Shown: positions 24,845 to 32,560, counted from the first letter of the stretch. The stretch is DNA of 35,966 bases from Stenotrophomonas sp. BIGb0135 (GCF_024810105.1 NZ_JANUDX010000016.1:1-35966), one strand, 5' to 3'. Numbers and translations: made by a program. Notes: a model not told the origin generated them from the sequence alone.

Positions 24845-26575
24845 TCAGAAGCGGAGGGTGCTGCGCGCCTTCAGCAGTTCACGCAGCTCGTACTTGTCAG
24901 TATCGTCCAGACCCTGCTGGCCCTGCTTTGCCTGAAGCTCGTCAAGGCGTTGCATCAACAGCTGTTTTTCCAGCTGGGCCACGGCATCGTGCAGTTCCTG
25001 GGTCCACATCGCCTCGTCGCCAGGCAAGGTCTGCGCGGCCAATTTGTGCAGCGACTCCTGTTCTTCGCGGCCCTCGAAGTGCTCCAGCAGCGCGCCGGTG
25101 CTGATGTCCGGGCGCTGCTCCACCAGGCCCAGCAACTCCAGCAGCAGCTCGATGCCGGGCAGGCGCAGGCCGTTGAAGTGATGCCCCTCCAGGGTCATCG
25201 CCAACGACGGCTGCTGCAGCAGGATCGCGATCGCCGCGCGCACCAGGCTGCGCCGCTGGGTGGGCGCGACCGCACGCGAGGGCGGGCGCGAGGGCTGTGC
25301 AGCGGCGCTGGGCTTGGCACCCAGCCCGGTCAGCGTGGTCAGCTGCTGCTTCATCAGGTCGCCAAAGGCGCCATCGGGGATCTGCGCCAGCATCGGCTTG
25401 GCCCGCTCGGCCAGCCGCGCCTTGCCATCCAGCGTGGCCATGTTGACCTCGCGGGTGAGCTCGTCGAAGAAGAACTGCGACAGCGGGGTGGCCTGCTGCA
25501 GGCGCGCATCGAAGGCCTCGCGGCCCTCCTTGCGCACGATGGTGTCGGGGTCTTCGCCATCGGGCAGGAACAGGAAGAACGCCTGGCGGCCGTCCTTCAT
25601 GCGCGGCAGCACCGACTCCAGCGCGCGCCAGCCTGCACGGCGGCCAGCGGCGTCACCGTCGAAGCAGAAGAACACGTCCGGCGCATTGCGGAACAGCAGC
25701 TCGGCGTGGTCCGGCGTGGTGGCCGTGCCCAGCGTGGCCACCGCCTGGGTGACCCCGTACTGGAACAGCGAGACCACGTCCATGTAGCCTTCGACCACGA
25801 TCAGCCGCTCGATCTTCTGGTTGGCCTGGCGCACCTGCCACAGGCCGTACAGTTCGCGGCCCTTGTGGAACAGCGCGGTCTCGGGCGAGTTGAGGTACTT
25901 GGGGCCGTCATCCTTCTCCATGACCCGGCCGCCGTAGGCGATCACCCGACCGCGGCGGTCGAAGATCGGGAACATCACCCGGTCGCGGAACTTGTCGTAG
26001 ACATGGCCGCGGTCGTTCTTGGAGAACAGCCCGGCGCGGTCGAGCAGCTTCATCCGCCGCTCGTCCTTGCCCAGCGCATCCTTCAGCGCGCTGTAGCCGT
26101 CAGGCGCGTAGCCGATCGCAAAGCGGGTACGGTTTTCCTCGTCCACGCCGCGCTGGTCGAGGTAGGCGCGGGCCTTGTCGCTGCCCTCCAGCGACTTCTG
26201 GAAAAAGCGCGTGGCCGCATCCAGCGCCGAGTACAGCTCGCGGCTGTCGTCCTGCTGCTGGGCGGTGCGCGGCTGGGTGTCGCGCGGCACTTCCATGCCC
26301 ACGCGCTTGGCCAGTTCGTCGACCGCGTCGAGGAACTCGAGGCGGTCGTAATTCATCAGGAAGCTGATCGCGGTGCCATGCGCGCCGCAGCCGAAGCAGT
26401 GGTAGAACTGCTTGGTGGGCGAGACCGTGAACGAGGCCGAGCGCTCGTCATGGAACGGGCAGCGCGCGGCGTACTCCTTGCCCTGGCGCTTCAACGGCAC
26501 GCGGCTGCCCACCACCTCGACGATGTCGGAGCGGGCCAGCAGGTCGTCGATGAATGCGTCGGGGATACGGGCCAT
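24845..26575 (-). CDS. dnaG: DNA primase DnaG (576 aa)
   Basis: Synthesises RNA primers at the replication fork. N-terminal CHC2 zinc-binding domain with Cys39, His42, Cys60 and Cys63 (RCPFHDERSASF and YHCFGCGAHG). The RNA-polymerase core contains GYAPDGYSALKD and YGGRVMEKDDGPKYLNSPET. The TOPRIM metal-binding segment has VEGYMDVVSLFQ and FFCFDGDAAGRRAG. The last 140 residues form the helicase-binding domain, ending in LLKARSTLRF. Length is normal. It follows rpsU, YqeY and YihY genes on the same strand, but rpoD is not next in line here. Confidence 0.98.
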   Translation of the reverse strand: MARIPDAFIDDLLARSDIVEVVGSRVPLKRQGKEYAARCPFHDERSASFTVSPTKQFYHCFGCGAHGTAISFLMNYDRLEFLDAVDELAKRVGMEVPRDTQPRTAQQQDDSRELYSALDAATRFFQKSLEGSDKARAYLDQRGVDEENRTRFAIGYAPDGYSALKDALGKDERRMKLLDRAGLFSKNDRGHVYDKFRDRVMFPIFDRRGRVIAYGGRVMEKDDGPKYLNSPETALFHKGRELYGLWQVRQANQKIERLIVVEGYMDVVSLFQYGVTQAVATLGTATTPDHAELLFRNAPDVFFCFDGDAAGRRAGWRALESVLPRMKDGRQAFFLFLPDGEDPDTIVRKEGREAFDARLQQATPLSQFFFDELTREVNMATLDGKARLAERAKPMLAQIPDGAFGDLMKQQLTTLTGLGAKPSAAAQPSRPPSRAVAPTQRRSLVRAAIAILLQQPSLAMTLEGHHFNGLRLPGIELLLELLGLVEQRPDISTGALLEHFEGREEQESLHKLAAQTLPGDEAMWTQELHDAVAQLEKQLLMQRLDELQAKQGQQGLDDTDKYELRELLKARSTLRF

Positions 26576-26638
26576 GGGCAGCAGGCAGGGGCATGGCCGG
26601 CGACGGCCACGCGCGGAAGCGGGGGTCGGACTAGTCTA

Positions 26639-27595
26639 CTAGCTGCCGGTCGCTTCGCCCGGTTTCGGCTCGGGGATCCCGGCCACGGCCAGGTGATGAC
26701 GCGCGCGCAGGCGCTCGTCGATTACTGCCGTCATCAGCGCGCCCACGAAGAACACCACGGTGGCGTAGTAGATCCACACCAGCGAGATCACCAGCGCGCC
26801 CATCGAGCCGTACGCGCTGCCCGGGGCGACGGTGGCGATGTACAGGCCGATGGCGTAGCGGCCCAGCGCGAACAACGCCGAGGTGATCGCCCCGCCGATG
26901 AACGCCTGGCGCCACGCGACGCGGCGGTCGGGCAGGTAGTGGTAGAGGAAGGCGAAGCCCACCGTGTACAGCGCCAGGCTGGTCAGGTAGCCCACCGCCG
27001 GCAGCACCGAGGGCAGCTGTGCGAAGGCGACCTGCAGCATGGTGGTGGCGGTCATCGACAGGATCAGCAGGAAGCCCAGCGCCAGCACCACGCCGAACGA
27101 GAACACGCGCTTGCGCAGCCAGGCCACCAGGCCGTCGAGGCGCTCGCCACTGGTGTTGAAGATCAGGTTCAGCGCGTTCTGCAACTGGGCAAACACCGCC
27201 GTGGCGCCGATGAACAACAACAGGGTGCTCCACACGCCGGCCAGCGAACCCACATCGGGCTGGTTGTCGGCGTTCTTGAGCACGGTGTCGGCGACGGTGG
27301 CGGCACTGCTGCCGGCCACGTCGTTGATCTGCGTGATCAGGGCCTGCTGCGCGGGCGGGTACAGCGAGGCGGTCAGCCACAGCAGCAGCACCAGCAGCGG
27401 CGCCATCGATAGCAGGGCGTAGAAGGAGACCGAGGCGGCCTGGGTGAGCACGTCGATATCGACGAAGCGCTTGCCCACGGCCATCGGGAAGCTGCGTTGC
27501 AGCCGGTCGACGTACTTGTGCAGGCGTTGCGGTACGCCGGCGTGGGCGGGCGTGGGAGCGGCGTCGGGAGCGGGGGCGGGCGGCAGTGAAGACAT
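26639..27595 (-). CDS. YihY/BrkB family inner-membrane protein (318 aa)
   Basis: Six-helix membrane protein of the YihY (virulence factor BrkB) family, whose molecular function is unsettled. The family opening is present: LTQAASVSFYALLSMAPLLV. Further blocks are GATAVFAQLQNALNLIFNT and GSMGALVISLVWIYYATVVF. Start at ATG 27595 is chosen because upstream text is non-conserved; the N-terminal 35 residues are Pro/Ala-rich and probably cytoplasmic and disordered. It lies between the YqeY gene and dnaG, 63 bp before the latter. Confidence 0.92.
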   Translation of the reverse strand: MSSLPPAPAPDAAPTPAHAGVPQRLHKYVDRLQRSFPMAVGKRFVDIDVLTQAASVSFYALLSMAPLLVLLLWLTASLYPPAQQALITQINDVAGSSAATVADTVLKNADNQPDVGSLAGVWSTLLLFIGATAVFAQLQNALNLIFNTSGERLDGLVAWLRKRVFSFGVVLALGFLLILSMTATTMLQVAFAQLPSVLPAVGYLTSLALYTVGFAFLYHYLPDRRVAWRQAFIGGAITSALFALGRYAIGLYIATVAPGSAYGSMGALVISLVWIYYATVVFFVGALMTAVIDERLRARHHLAVAGIPEPKPGEATGS

Positions 27596-27694
27596 GCCAC
27601 CGATTTTTGCAGGCGCGGGTCGAAGGCGGGGTGAAGCGGGGCGTGCGTCGATGCACCACCACCCACGCACGGTGCCTGCCGCAATGCCGGCGGT

Positions 27695-27745
27695 GCCGGA
27701 TGTTGGCGCATCCGGCCGGGCAGGTAGCGACCGTGGGTCGCTACC
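27695..27745. repeat. Two tandem hairpins between YqeY and YihY genes
   Basis: GCCGGATG-TTGGCG-CATCCGGC (27695-27716) and GGTAGCGACC-GTG-GGTCGCTACC (27723-27745) are perfect inverted repeats. The second carries GTAG on both strands and resembles REP-type elements. No T-run follows, so they may protect or process the mRNA rather than terminate it. Confidence 0.6.
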
Positions 27746-27754
27746 CGGCGCCGA

Positions 27755-28201
27755 TCACCCGGCCAGCTGCTGCTTGACCAGCTTGGACACCAGGCCCATG
27801 TCGGCCTGGCCGGCAAGCTTGGGCTTGAGTGCACCCATCAGCTTGCCGATGTCGGCGGGGCTGGCTGCGCCGGTTTCGGCGATGGCGGCCTGGATGGCGG
27901 CCACGATCTCGGCTTCGCCCAGCTTGGTCGGCAGGTACTGGTCGATGACCAGGATTTCCTCGCGCTCGATGACCGCCAGGTCTTCGCGGTTGGCCGCTTC
28001 GAACTGGCTGACCGAATCCTTGCGCTGCTTGACCATCTTTTCCAGCACGGCCAGTACGGCGGCGTCGTCCAGCTCGATGCGCTCGTCCACTTCCTTGCGC
28101 TTGATATCGGCCAGCATCAGGCGGATCACGCCCAGGCGGTGCTTCTCGCCGGCCTTCATGGCCGCCTTCATGTCATCGGTGAGCTGCTGTTTCAGGCTCA
28201 T
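27755..28201 (-). CDS. GatB/YqeY domain protein (148 aa)
   Basis: Helical YqeY-type protein, similar to the tail domain of the GatB subunit of tRNA-dependent amidotransferases. Standalone copies are conserved in the rpsU region of many Gram-negatives; their exact role is not settled, though tRNA binding is suspected. Start at 28201 has GAGGTG six bases upstream. Blocks seen: LGVIRLMLADIKRKEVDE, YLPTKLGEAEIVAAIQ and GKLMGALKPKLAGQADM. A terminator-like hairpin lies between rpsU and this gene, so it may be only partly cotranscribed with rpsU. Confidence 0.95.
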   Translation of the reverse strand: MSLKQQLTDDMKAAMKAGEKHRLGVIRLMLADIKRKEVDERIELDDAAVLAVLEKMVKQRKDSVSQFEAANREDLAVIEREEILVIDQYLPTKLGEAEIVAAIQAAIAETGAASPADIGKLMGALKPKLAGQADMGLVSKLVKQQLAG

Positions 28202-28255
28202 GGAACACCTCGTATCGGTCAAAAGTGCGGGACGGACGCCAGAACGACTGGAACG

Positions 28256-28288
28256 CAAAAAGCCGGTAACGCTCGCGCGTTCCGGCTT
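28256..28288 (-). terminator. Terminator/attenuator after rpsU
   Basis: On the minus strand an AGCCGGAACGC stem pairs with GCGTTACCGGCT across a GCGA loop (one mismatch), followed by five T. It lies 50 bases past the rpsU stop and 55 before the YqeY gene. It probably lowers downstream transcription of the rpsU operon, as known for other macromolecular synthesis operons. Confidence 0.75.
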
Positions 28289-28337
28289 CGGCTCCGCCGC
28301 GACAGACACAGGGCCTGCCGCATCGAAGTTGCGTAGA

Positions 28338-28553
28338 TCAGTACAGGCGCTGACGCTTGGTGACGTCGCGCGAGGAGCGACGCAGCTGACGCTTCACAGC
28401 AGCAGCAGCCTTACGCTTGCGCTCCTGGGTCGGCTTTTCGTAGAACTCGCGCTTGCGGGTTTCGGCCAGCACGCCGGCCTTTTCGCAGGTGCGCTTGAAG
28501 CGACGGAGCGCAAACTCGAAGGGCTCGTTCTCGCGGACTTTAACGCTGGGCAT
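28338..28553 (-). CDS. rpsU: 30S ribosomal protein bS21 (71 aa)
   Basis: Small, very basic protein of the 30S subunit platform that aids initiation. The sequence [20 protein letters not shown] and the Arg/Lys-rich C-terminus (ending [10 protein letters not shown]) are typical, and length matches the 71-residue norm. GGAG lies six bases before the ATG. It is the first gene of the minus-strand run and has a clear promoter about 50 bp upstream. Confidence 0.98.
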
Positions 28554-28603
28554 GGAATCTCCGGGACACAGTAGAACCGGGTCACGCCCGGTGAGAGCCG
28601 CAC

Positions 28604-28631
28604 ATTATAGCGGCGACAAAAGAAGTTGCAA
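28604..28631 (-). promoter_or_regulatory. Sigma-70 promoter of rpsU
   Basis: On the minus strand TTGCAA (28631-28626), 16 bp, then a perfect TATAAT (28609-28604). Transcription would start near 28597, giving a leader of about 45 bases before rpsU. Confidence 0.8.
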
Positions 28632-28719
28632 CCCACCCCGGCGAACTTCTTGGCCACAGGTGGTGTCGGGTGGGCTGGCGGTAACGCTGCCGGGGCCTCA
28701 GCGGTCCATAATACCCGGT

Positions 28720-29745
28720 ATGCGAGTCCTTGGTATCGAATCTTCCTGCGATGAGACCGGCGTGGCGGTGTACGACACCGCCCTGGCCGGCCCGGACGCC
28801 CTGCGCGCCCATGCGGTCTACAGCCAGATCGCCCTTCACGCCGAGTACGGCGGGGTGGTGCCTGAACTGGCCAGCCGCGACCACGTGCGCAAGCTGCTGC
28901 CGCTGATCCGGCAGACCCTGGCCGAGGCTGGGATGGACGTGGCCGACATCGACGGGGTGGCCTACACGGCCGGCCCCGGCTTGGTCGGGGCGTTGCTGGT
29001 GGGCGCGGGCGTGGCCCGCTCGCTGGCCTGGGCGCTGGAGGTGCCGGCGGTCGGCGTACACCATATGGAAGGGCATCTGCTGGCCCCGCTGATGGAAGAC
29101 GACCCGCCGCACGCACCATTCGTCGCCCTGCTGGTGTCTGGCGGTCACACCCAACTGGTGGCCGTGGACCGGATCGGCCAGTACCGCCTGCTTGGCGAGA
29201 CCCTGGACGACGCGGCGGGCGAGGCCTTCGACAAGACCGCCAAGCTGATGGGCCTGCCGTACCCAGGCGGGCCGCAGTTGGCTGCGCTGGCCGAGCGCGG
29301 CACCCCGGGGCGGTTCAAGTTCACCCGCCCCATGACCGACCGCCCGGGGCTGGATTTCAGTTTCTCCGGCCTGAAGACCCAGGTGCTGCTGGCCTGGCGC
29401 GATAGCGACCAGAGCGAGCAGACCCGGGCCGACATCGCCCGTGGCTTTGAAGACGCGGTGGTCGATACCCTGGCGATCAAGTGCGAGCGCGCGCTGGATG
29501 CGGCCGGCACCGATGTGATCGTGGTGGCCGGCGGCGTGGGCGCCAACAAGCGCCTGCGCGCCAAGCTGCAGCAGATGGCCGCCCGCCGCGGCGGCCGCGC
29601 CTGCTTCCCGCGCCCGTCGCTGTGCACCGACAACGGCGCGATGATCGCCTTTGCCGGCGCGCTGCGCCTGGAGGCCGGCCAGCACACCCCGCCGCAGGTG
29701 CAGGTCACCCCGCGCTGGGATATGGCGACGCTGCCGGCGGTGTGA
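28720..29745 (+). CDS. tsaD: tRNA N6-adenosine threonylcarbamoyltransferase TsaD (341 aa)
   Basis: Transfers threonylcarbamoyl to A37 of ANN-decoding tRNAs with TsaB and TsaE. The N-terminus MRVLGIESSCDETG is the family signature. Metal-binding His115 and His119 sit in HHMEGHL; SGGHTQLV and GEAFDKTAKLMGLPYPGGP form the nucleotide site, and ARGFEDAVVDTL and GGVGANKRLR follow. Full-length. No Shine-Dalgarno precedes ATG 28720, and a -10-like CATAATAC lies only 6-13 bases upstream, so the mRNA may be leaderless or nearly so. Divergent from rpsU. Confidence 0.97.
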   Translation: MRVLGIESSCDETGVAVYDTALAGPDALRAHAVYSQIALHAEYGGVVPELASRDHVRKLLPLIRQTLAEAGMDVADIDGVAYTAGPGLVGALLVGAGVARSLAWALEVPAVGVHHMEGHLLAPLMEDDPPHAPFVALLVSGGHTQLVAVDRIGQYRLLGETLDDAAGEAFDKTAKLMGLPYPGGPQLAALAERGTPGRFKFTRPMTDRPGLDFSFSGLKTQVLLAWRDSDQSEQTRADIARGFEDAVVDTLAIKCERALDAAGTDVIVVAGGVGANKRLRAKLQQMAARRGGRACFPRPSLCTDNGAMIAFAGALRLEAGQHTPPQVQVTPRWDMATLPAV

Positions 29746-29757
29746 GTACTCCGCCGG

Positions 29758-30420
29758 TCACGGCGGGCGATTGCGCAGCAGCGGGGTGACGGCCTCATGC
29801 CCGGCCATCCAATCGGCGGTGCGTGTACAGCGCAGCGCCACCAGCCGCTGGATGGCGGCGAAATCCTCGTCCAAGGCACGCGCAAAGATGGGTTCATGGT
29901 GGGCGATACGGTTGCGCAGCCGCCGGATCTGCTCCAGATCATTGTGTATGCGGGCGCGGGTGACATGCCGGGGCGCAGCCTCGCTGGCGCCGGGAAGTAC
30001 GGTCCCCATGCATCGTGACCACACCCGGACATCGAAGCGTTGCGTGAAAATCTTCTGCCAAAACACGAAGCTGAGCGTGGAGACAACCTGCGCGGTGCCG
30101 TGACTGCAGCGTGTGGTCGCGCGTTGCAGTTCACGGCGTGGGTTGTAGCCGCTGCTTGGACTGGGCAGGCTGTCGGCGAAGCCCTGCACCCACGGCCATC
30201 GTGGTCCGTGAATCCGGGTCAGTGCATCTGAAACCGCGTTGCGGATGACCACTTCGCCGATATGCAGCGGCACCAGGAAGGCGGCGGAAATGCGGGCATT
30301 CCACAGATACAGTTCAAGCGCGGTACTACGGGTATCGAGGCGGGCCACAGCGTTCTCGTACGTGCCCATCCGGTCGGCTGACAGCGCCCGCTTCACGGCA
30401 TCTTCGATCTGCATGGTCAT
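29758..30420 (-). CDS. Abi-like HEPN-domain protein (220 aa)
   Basis: All-helical protein resembling Abi-like (abortive-infection) family members. The block LSFVFWQKIF (116-125) matches the LSFxFW motif of that family as remembered. RLRNRIAHHEPIF (167-179) contains an RNxxxH motif (Arg169, Asn170, His174), the Rx4H catalytic signature of HEPN ribonucleases. A second Arg-Asn (IRNAVSDAL, 59-67) lies near the N-terminus. ATG 30420 has AGGG five bases upstream; ATG 30414 is an alternative. It is convergent with tsaD (12-bp gap) and has no visible partner antitoxin or sensor gene. An RNase acting in phage defence or stress is an inference from the motif; activity is unproven. Confidence 0.82.
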   Translation of the reverse strand: MTMQIEDAVKRALSADRMGTYENAVARLDTRSTALELYLWNARISAAFLVPLHIGEVVIRNAVSDALTRIHGPRWPWVQGFADSLPSPSSGYNPRRELQRATTRCSHGTAQVVSTLSFVFWQKIFTQRFDVRVWSRCMGTVLPGASEAAPRHVTRARIHNDLEQIRRLRNRIAHHEPIFARALDEDFAAIQRLVALRCTRTADWMAGHEAVTPLLRNRPP

Positions 30421-30576
30421 CGCATCCCTGGTCCCTGGACGATCGAGGCTACGAGCGTGGCTGGATGCCGGGCATCGGGAATCCGGCCGTTGTGTGACTG
30501 TTCTGATTACCGTTTTTCCTGATTCGATTGCCGCGTTCAATTGACGCGTCGCAAACCACGCGCCCCGTCCCGTTTT

Positions 30577-30618
30577 GCGTCAACAATGGTTGACGCGGCC
30601 GGGTCGGCCCCGTAATTT
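30577..30618 (+). promoter_or_regulatory. Promoter with a perfect dyad over its -35 box
   Basis: TTGACG (30590-30595), 17 bp, TAATTT (30613-30618) form a good sigma-70 promoter with a start near 30625. GCGTCAAC-AATG-GTTGACGC (30577-30596) is a perfect 8-bp inverted repeat covering the -35, as expected for a repressor site. A further TTGACGC half-site is at 30541-30547. The rest of 30421-30576 shows no gene. Confidence 0.65.
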
Positions 30619-30646
30619 TCCGCCTACGCGCCACCGGGACTCGCGG

Positions 30647-30682
30647 ATGGGAATCCCATCTCCCCCCGGGGACAAGAGGTAA
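30647..30682 (+). CDS. Possible leader peptide of 11 codons (MGIPSPPGDKR)
   Basis: ATG at 30647 is preceded by GGGA at 30636-30639, seven bases away, and the frame ends in TAA at 30680-30682, one base before the terminator stem at 30684. The peptide contains Pro-Pro-Gly, a known strong EF-P-dependent pause motif. The start codon is part of a small hairpin. A short ORF can arise by chance; the combination of ribosome site, pause motif and adjoining terminator is why it is listed. Confidence 0.35.
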   Translation: MGIPSPPGDKR

Positions 30683-30683
30683 G

Positions 30684-30714
30684 CAAAGGGTCCCGAAAGG
30701 GGCCCTTTGTCTTT
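30684..30714 (+). terminator. Strong Rho-independent terminator
   Basis: Eleven-base-pair stem CAAAGGGTCCC / GGGGCCCTTTG (one G-T pair), GAAA tetraloop, T-rich tail. No ordinary gene precedes it on this strand, so it must end the short transcript started near 30625. Confidence 0.85.
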
Positions 30715-30811
30715 CCCGCCTCGGGCGCTGCACCAGGGCGCCTGCCCCTGGTTCCCGGCACGTTCCGGGCCGGGCCGTTACCATGTTCGGCATCTTCCAC
30801 GTGGCATGGCT

Positions 30812-31180
30812 ATGGACAAGGTATTCATCGAAGGGCTCGAGATCGATGCCCTGATCGGCATCTACGACTGGGAACGGCGGATCCGCCAGACCCTGCGTTT
30901 CGACCTGGAAATGGGCTTCGACAACCGCCGCCCGGCCGCCAGCGACGACATCGCCGATACGCTCAACTACAAGGCGGTGAGCAAGCGCATCGAGCAGTTC
31001 GTGCGCGAGTCCGATTTCGGCCTGGTTGAAACCCTGGCCGAGCGCATCGCCGAGATCGTGCTGCGTGAATTCAAGGTGGAGTGGCTGCGGCTCAAGCTGA
31101 GCAAGCCCGGTGCGGTGCGCGGTGCGCGCGCGGTGGGCGTGATCATCGAGCGCAGCGCGCCGTCCCCGGCACACCCCTGA
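30812..31180 (+). CDS. folB: Dihydroneopterin aldolase FolB (122 aa)
   Basis: Converts 7,8-dihydroneopterin to 6-hydroxymethyl-dihydropterin in folate synthesis. The family opening MDKVFIEGLEIDALIGIYDW, the active-site Glu in DWERRIRQTLRFDLEM, LNYKAVSKRIEQFV and the substrate-binding LRLKLSKPGAVRGARAVGV are all present. Length is normal. Start could be ATG 30806 (MAMDKV) or 30812 (MDKV, closer to homologues); neither has a clear Shine-Dalgarno. It lies downstream of the terminator at 30684-30714, which may attenuate it. The MscS-type gene follows 27 bp later. Confidence 0.95.
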   Translation: MDKVFIEGLEIDALIGIYDWERRIRQTLRFDLEMGFDNRRPAASDDIADTLNYKAVSKRIEQFVRESDFGLVETLAERIAEIVLREFKVEWLRLKLSKPGAVRGARAVGVIIERSAPSPAHP

Positions 31181-31207
31181 CAGCCCCCAAACGGAGATCG
31201 ATACACG

Positions 31208-32485
31208 ATGTTGAATGCAGTAGTGGCGGTACGTTGGCTGGACGACCTGCAGCGCGCGCTGGAACCCTGGCCGTGGGCCTATACGGGCGCGGTGCTGTGC
31301 CTGCTGGCGCTGGCGGCGTGGCTGGCCAATTTCGTCACCAAGAAAATCCTGCTGCGCGGCCTGCGCGGATTGATCAACCGCCTGCCCGGCGGCGCCGCCC
31401 ACGGCGGGCGCGGCAGCAACGTGATGCGGGTGGTGTCGCGGTTGTCCAACGTGGTGCCCAGCCAGGTCATCGCCGCCGGCATCACCGTGGTGCCCGACCT
31501 GCCGCCGCCGCTGGTGGCCTTCGTCATCGGGGCCTGCCAGGCCTGGGCGATCCTGACCGTGGCGCTGGCGATCTCGCACGCGCTGGATGCGGCCAACGAC
31601 ATCTACGAGCGCCGCCCCGACGCACGCAACAAGCCGATCAAGGGCTACCTGCAGGTGGCCAAGATCGTCATCTTCGTCATCGCCGGGCTGTCGATCGTGG
31701 CCACCCTGGCCGGCGTGGACCTGCGTTACCTGGTGACCGGCCTGGGCGCGGCCACTGCGGTGCTGATGCTGATCTTCCAGGACACCATCCTGTCGCTGGT
31801 GGCCAGCGTGCAGATCAGCGGCGATGGCCGGGTGCGGCTGGGCGACTGGATCGAGATGCACAGCCAGAACGCCGATGGCGATGTGATCGATATCGCCCTG
31901 CACACCATCACCGTGCAGAACTTCGACAAGACCATCACCACCATTCCGACCAAGAAGCTGGTCACCGAGTCGTTCAAGAACTGGCGCGGCATGCAGGAGG
32001 CGGGCGGGCGCCGGATCAAGCGCGCGCTGTACCTGGACCAGCACAGCGTGGGGTTCGTGGAGGCGCCGATGCTGGCGCAGCTGGAGCAGTTCGCGGTGCT
32101 GGGCGACTACCTGCGCGACAAGCAGGCCGAGCTGCAGCAGTGGAATGCCGGGCTGCAGGCCAAGGGCATGGCGGCGGTCAACGCGCGCCGGGTCACCAAC
32201 CTGGGTACCTTCCGCGCCTATGTGGAGCGCTACCTGCAGCAGCACCCGGGCATCCATACGGACATGACCCTGCTGGTACGGCAGCTGCAACCGACCACCG
32301 AAGGCCTGCCGCTGGAGATCTACTGCTTCACCCGCAGCACGGCCTGGGGCGAGTACGAGGGCGTGCAGTCGGACGTGTTCGACCACCTGCTGGCGATCCT
32401 GCCGGCCTTTGGGCTGCGCGTGTTCCAGGCCTCCAGCGATGCCATGTTGTTGGCGGGGCAGCAGCGCCTGGCCGCCGCAGAGTAA
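31208..32485 (+). CDS. Mechanosensitive channel of the MscS superfamily, YbdG-like (425 aa)
   Basis: Inner-membrane channel that relieves osmotic pressure. GGAG lies 10 bases before the ATG. It has several N-terminal hydrophobic helices (about residues 22-42, 95-120 and 150-190). The pore-lining helix region is LVTGLGAATAVLMLIFQDTILSL, followed by the MscS beta-domain (VRLGDWIEM, TVQNFDKTITTIPTKKL). The long C-terminal domain (about 270-425, with YCFTRSTAWGEYEGVQSDVFDHL) and the ESFKNWRGMQEAGGRRIKR block resemble E. coli YbdG rather than MscS itself. Probably cotranscribed with folB. Confidence 0.92.
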   Translation: MLNAVVAVRWLDDLQRALEPWPWAYTGAVLCLLALAAWLANFVTKKILLRGLRGLINRLPGGAAHGGRGSNVMRVVSRLSNVVPSQVIAAGITVVPDLPPPLVAFVIGACQAWAILTVALAISHALDAANDIYERRPDARNKPIKGYLQVAKIVIFVIAGLSIVATLAGVDLRYLVTGLGAATAVLMLIFQDTILSLVASVQISGDGRVRLGDWIEMHSQNADGDVIDIALHTITVQNFDKTITTIPTKKLVTESFKNWRGMQEAGGRRIKRALYLDQHSVGFVEAPMLAQLEQFAVLGDYLRDKQAELQQWNAGLQAKGMAAVNARRVTNLGTFRAYVERYLQQHPGIHTDMTLLVRQLQPTTEGLPLEIYCFTRSTAWGEYEGVQSDVFDHLLAILPAFGLRVFQASSDAMLLAGQQRLAAAE

Positions 32486-32560
32486 GCTCCTGAGCCTGCG
32501 TCGCGGTGCTCGCGGCGACGGGCGCTTCCCCCGCGGGAAGAAAAATGAACGCCAAAATCA

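Larger units (their letters stand above)
30625..30714 (+). ncRNA. Predicted short transcript: small RNA or leader of folB (about 90 nt)
   Basis: Defined by the promoter ending at 30618 and the terminator ending at 30714. It contains a hairpin (GATGGG-AAT-CCCATC, 30646-30660), a C6 run next to G4 (30662-30671), an 11-codon ORF and the terminator stem. It may be a free regulatory RNA, or an attenuator for folB, which starts about 100 bases further on. Known Xanthomonas C-rich small RNAs are a possible comparison; no identity is claimed. Confidence 0.55.

Noticed and set aside
29758..30420. Toxin-antitoxin pair at the HEPN gene
   Set aside because: No second small gene (such as an MNT nucleotidyltransferase) flanks it; neighbours are tsaD and a short RNA element.
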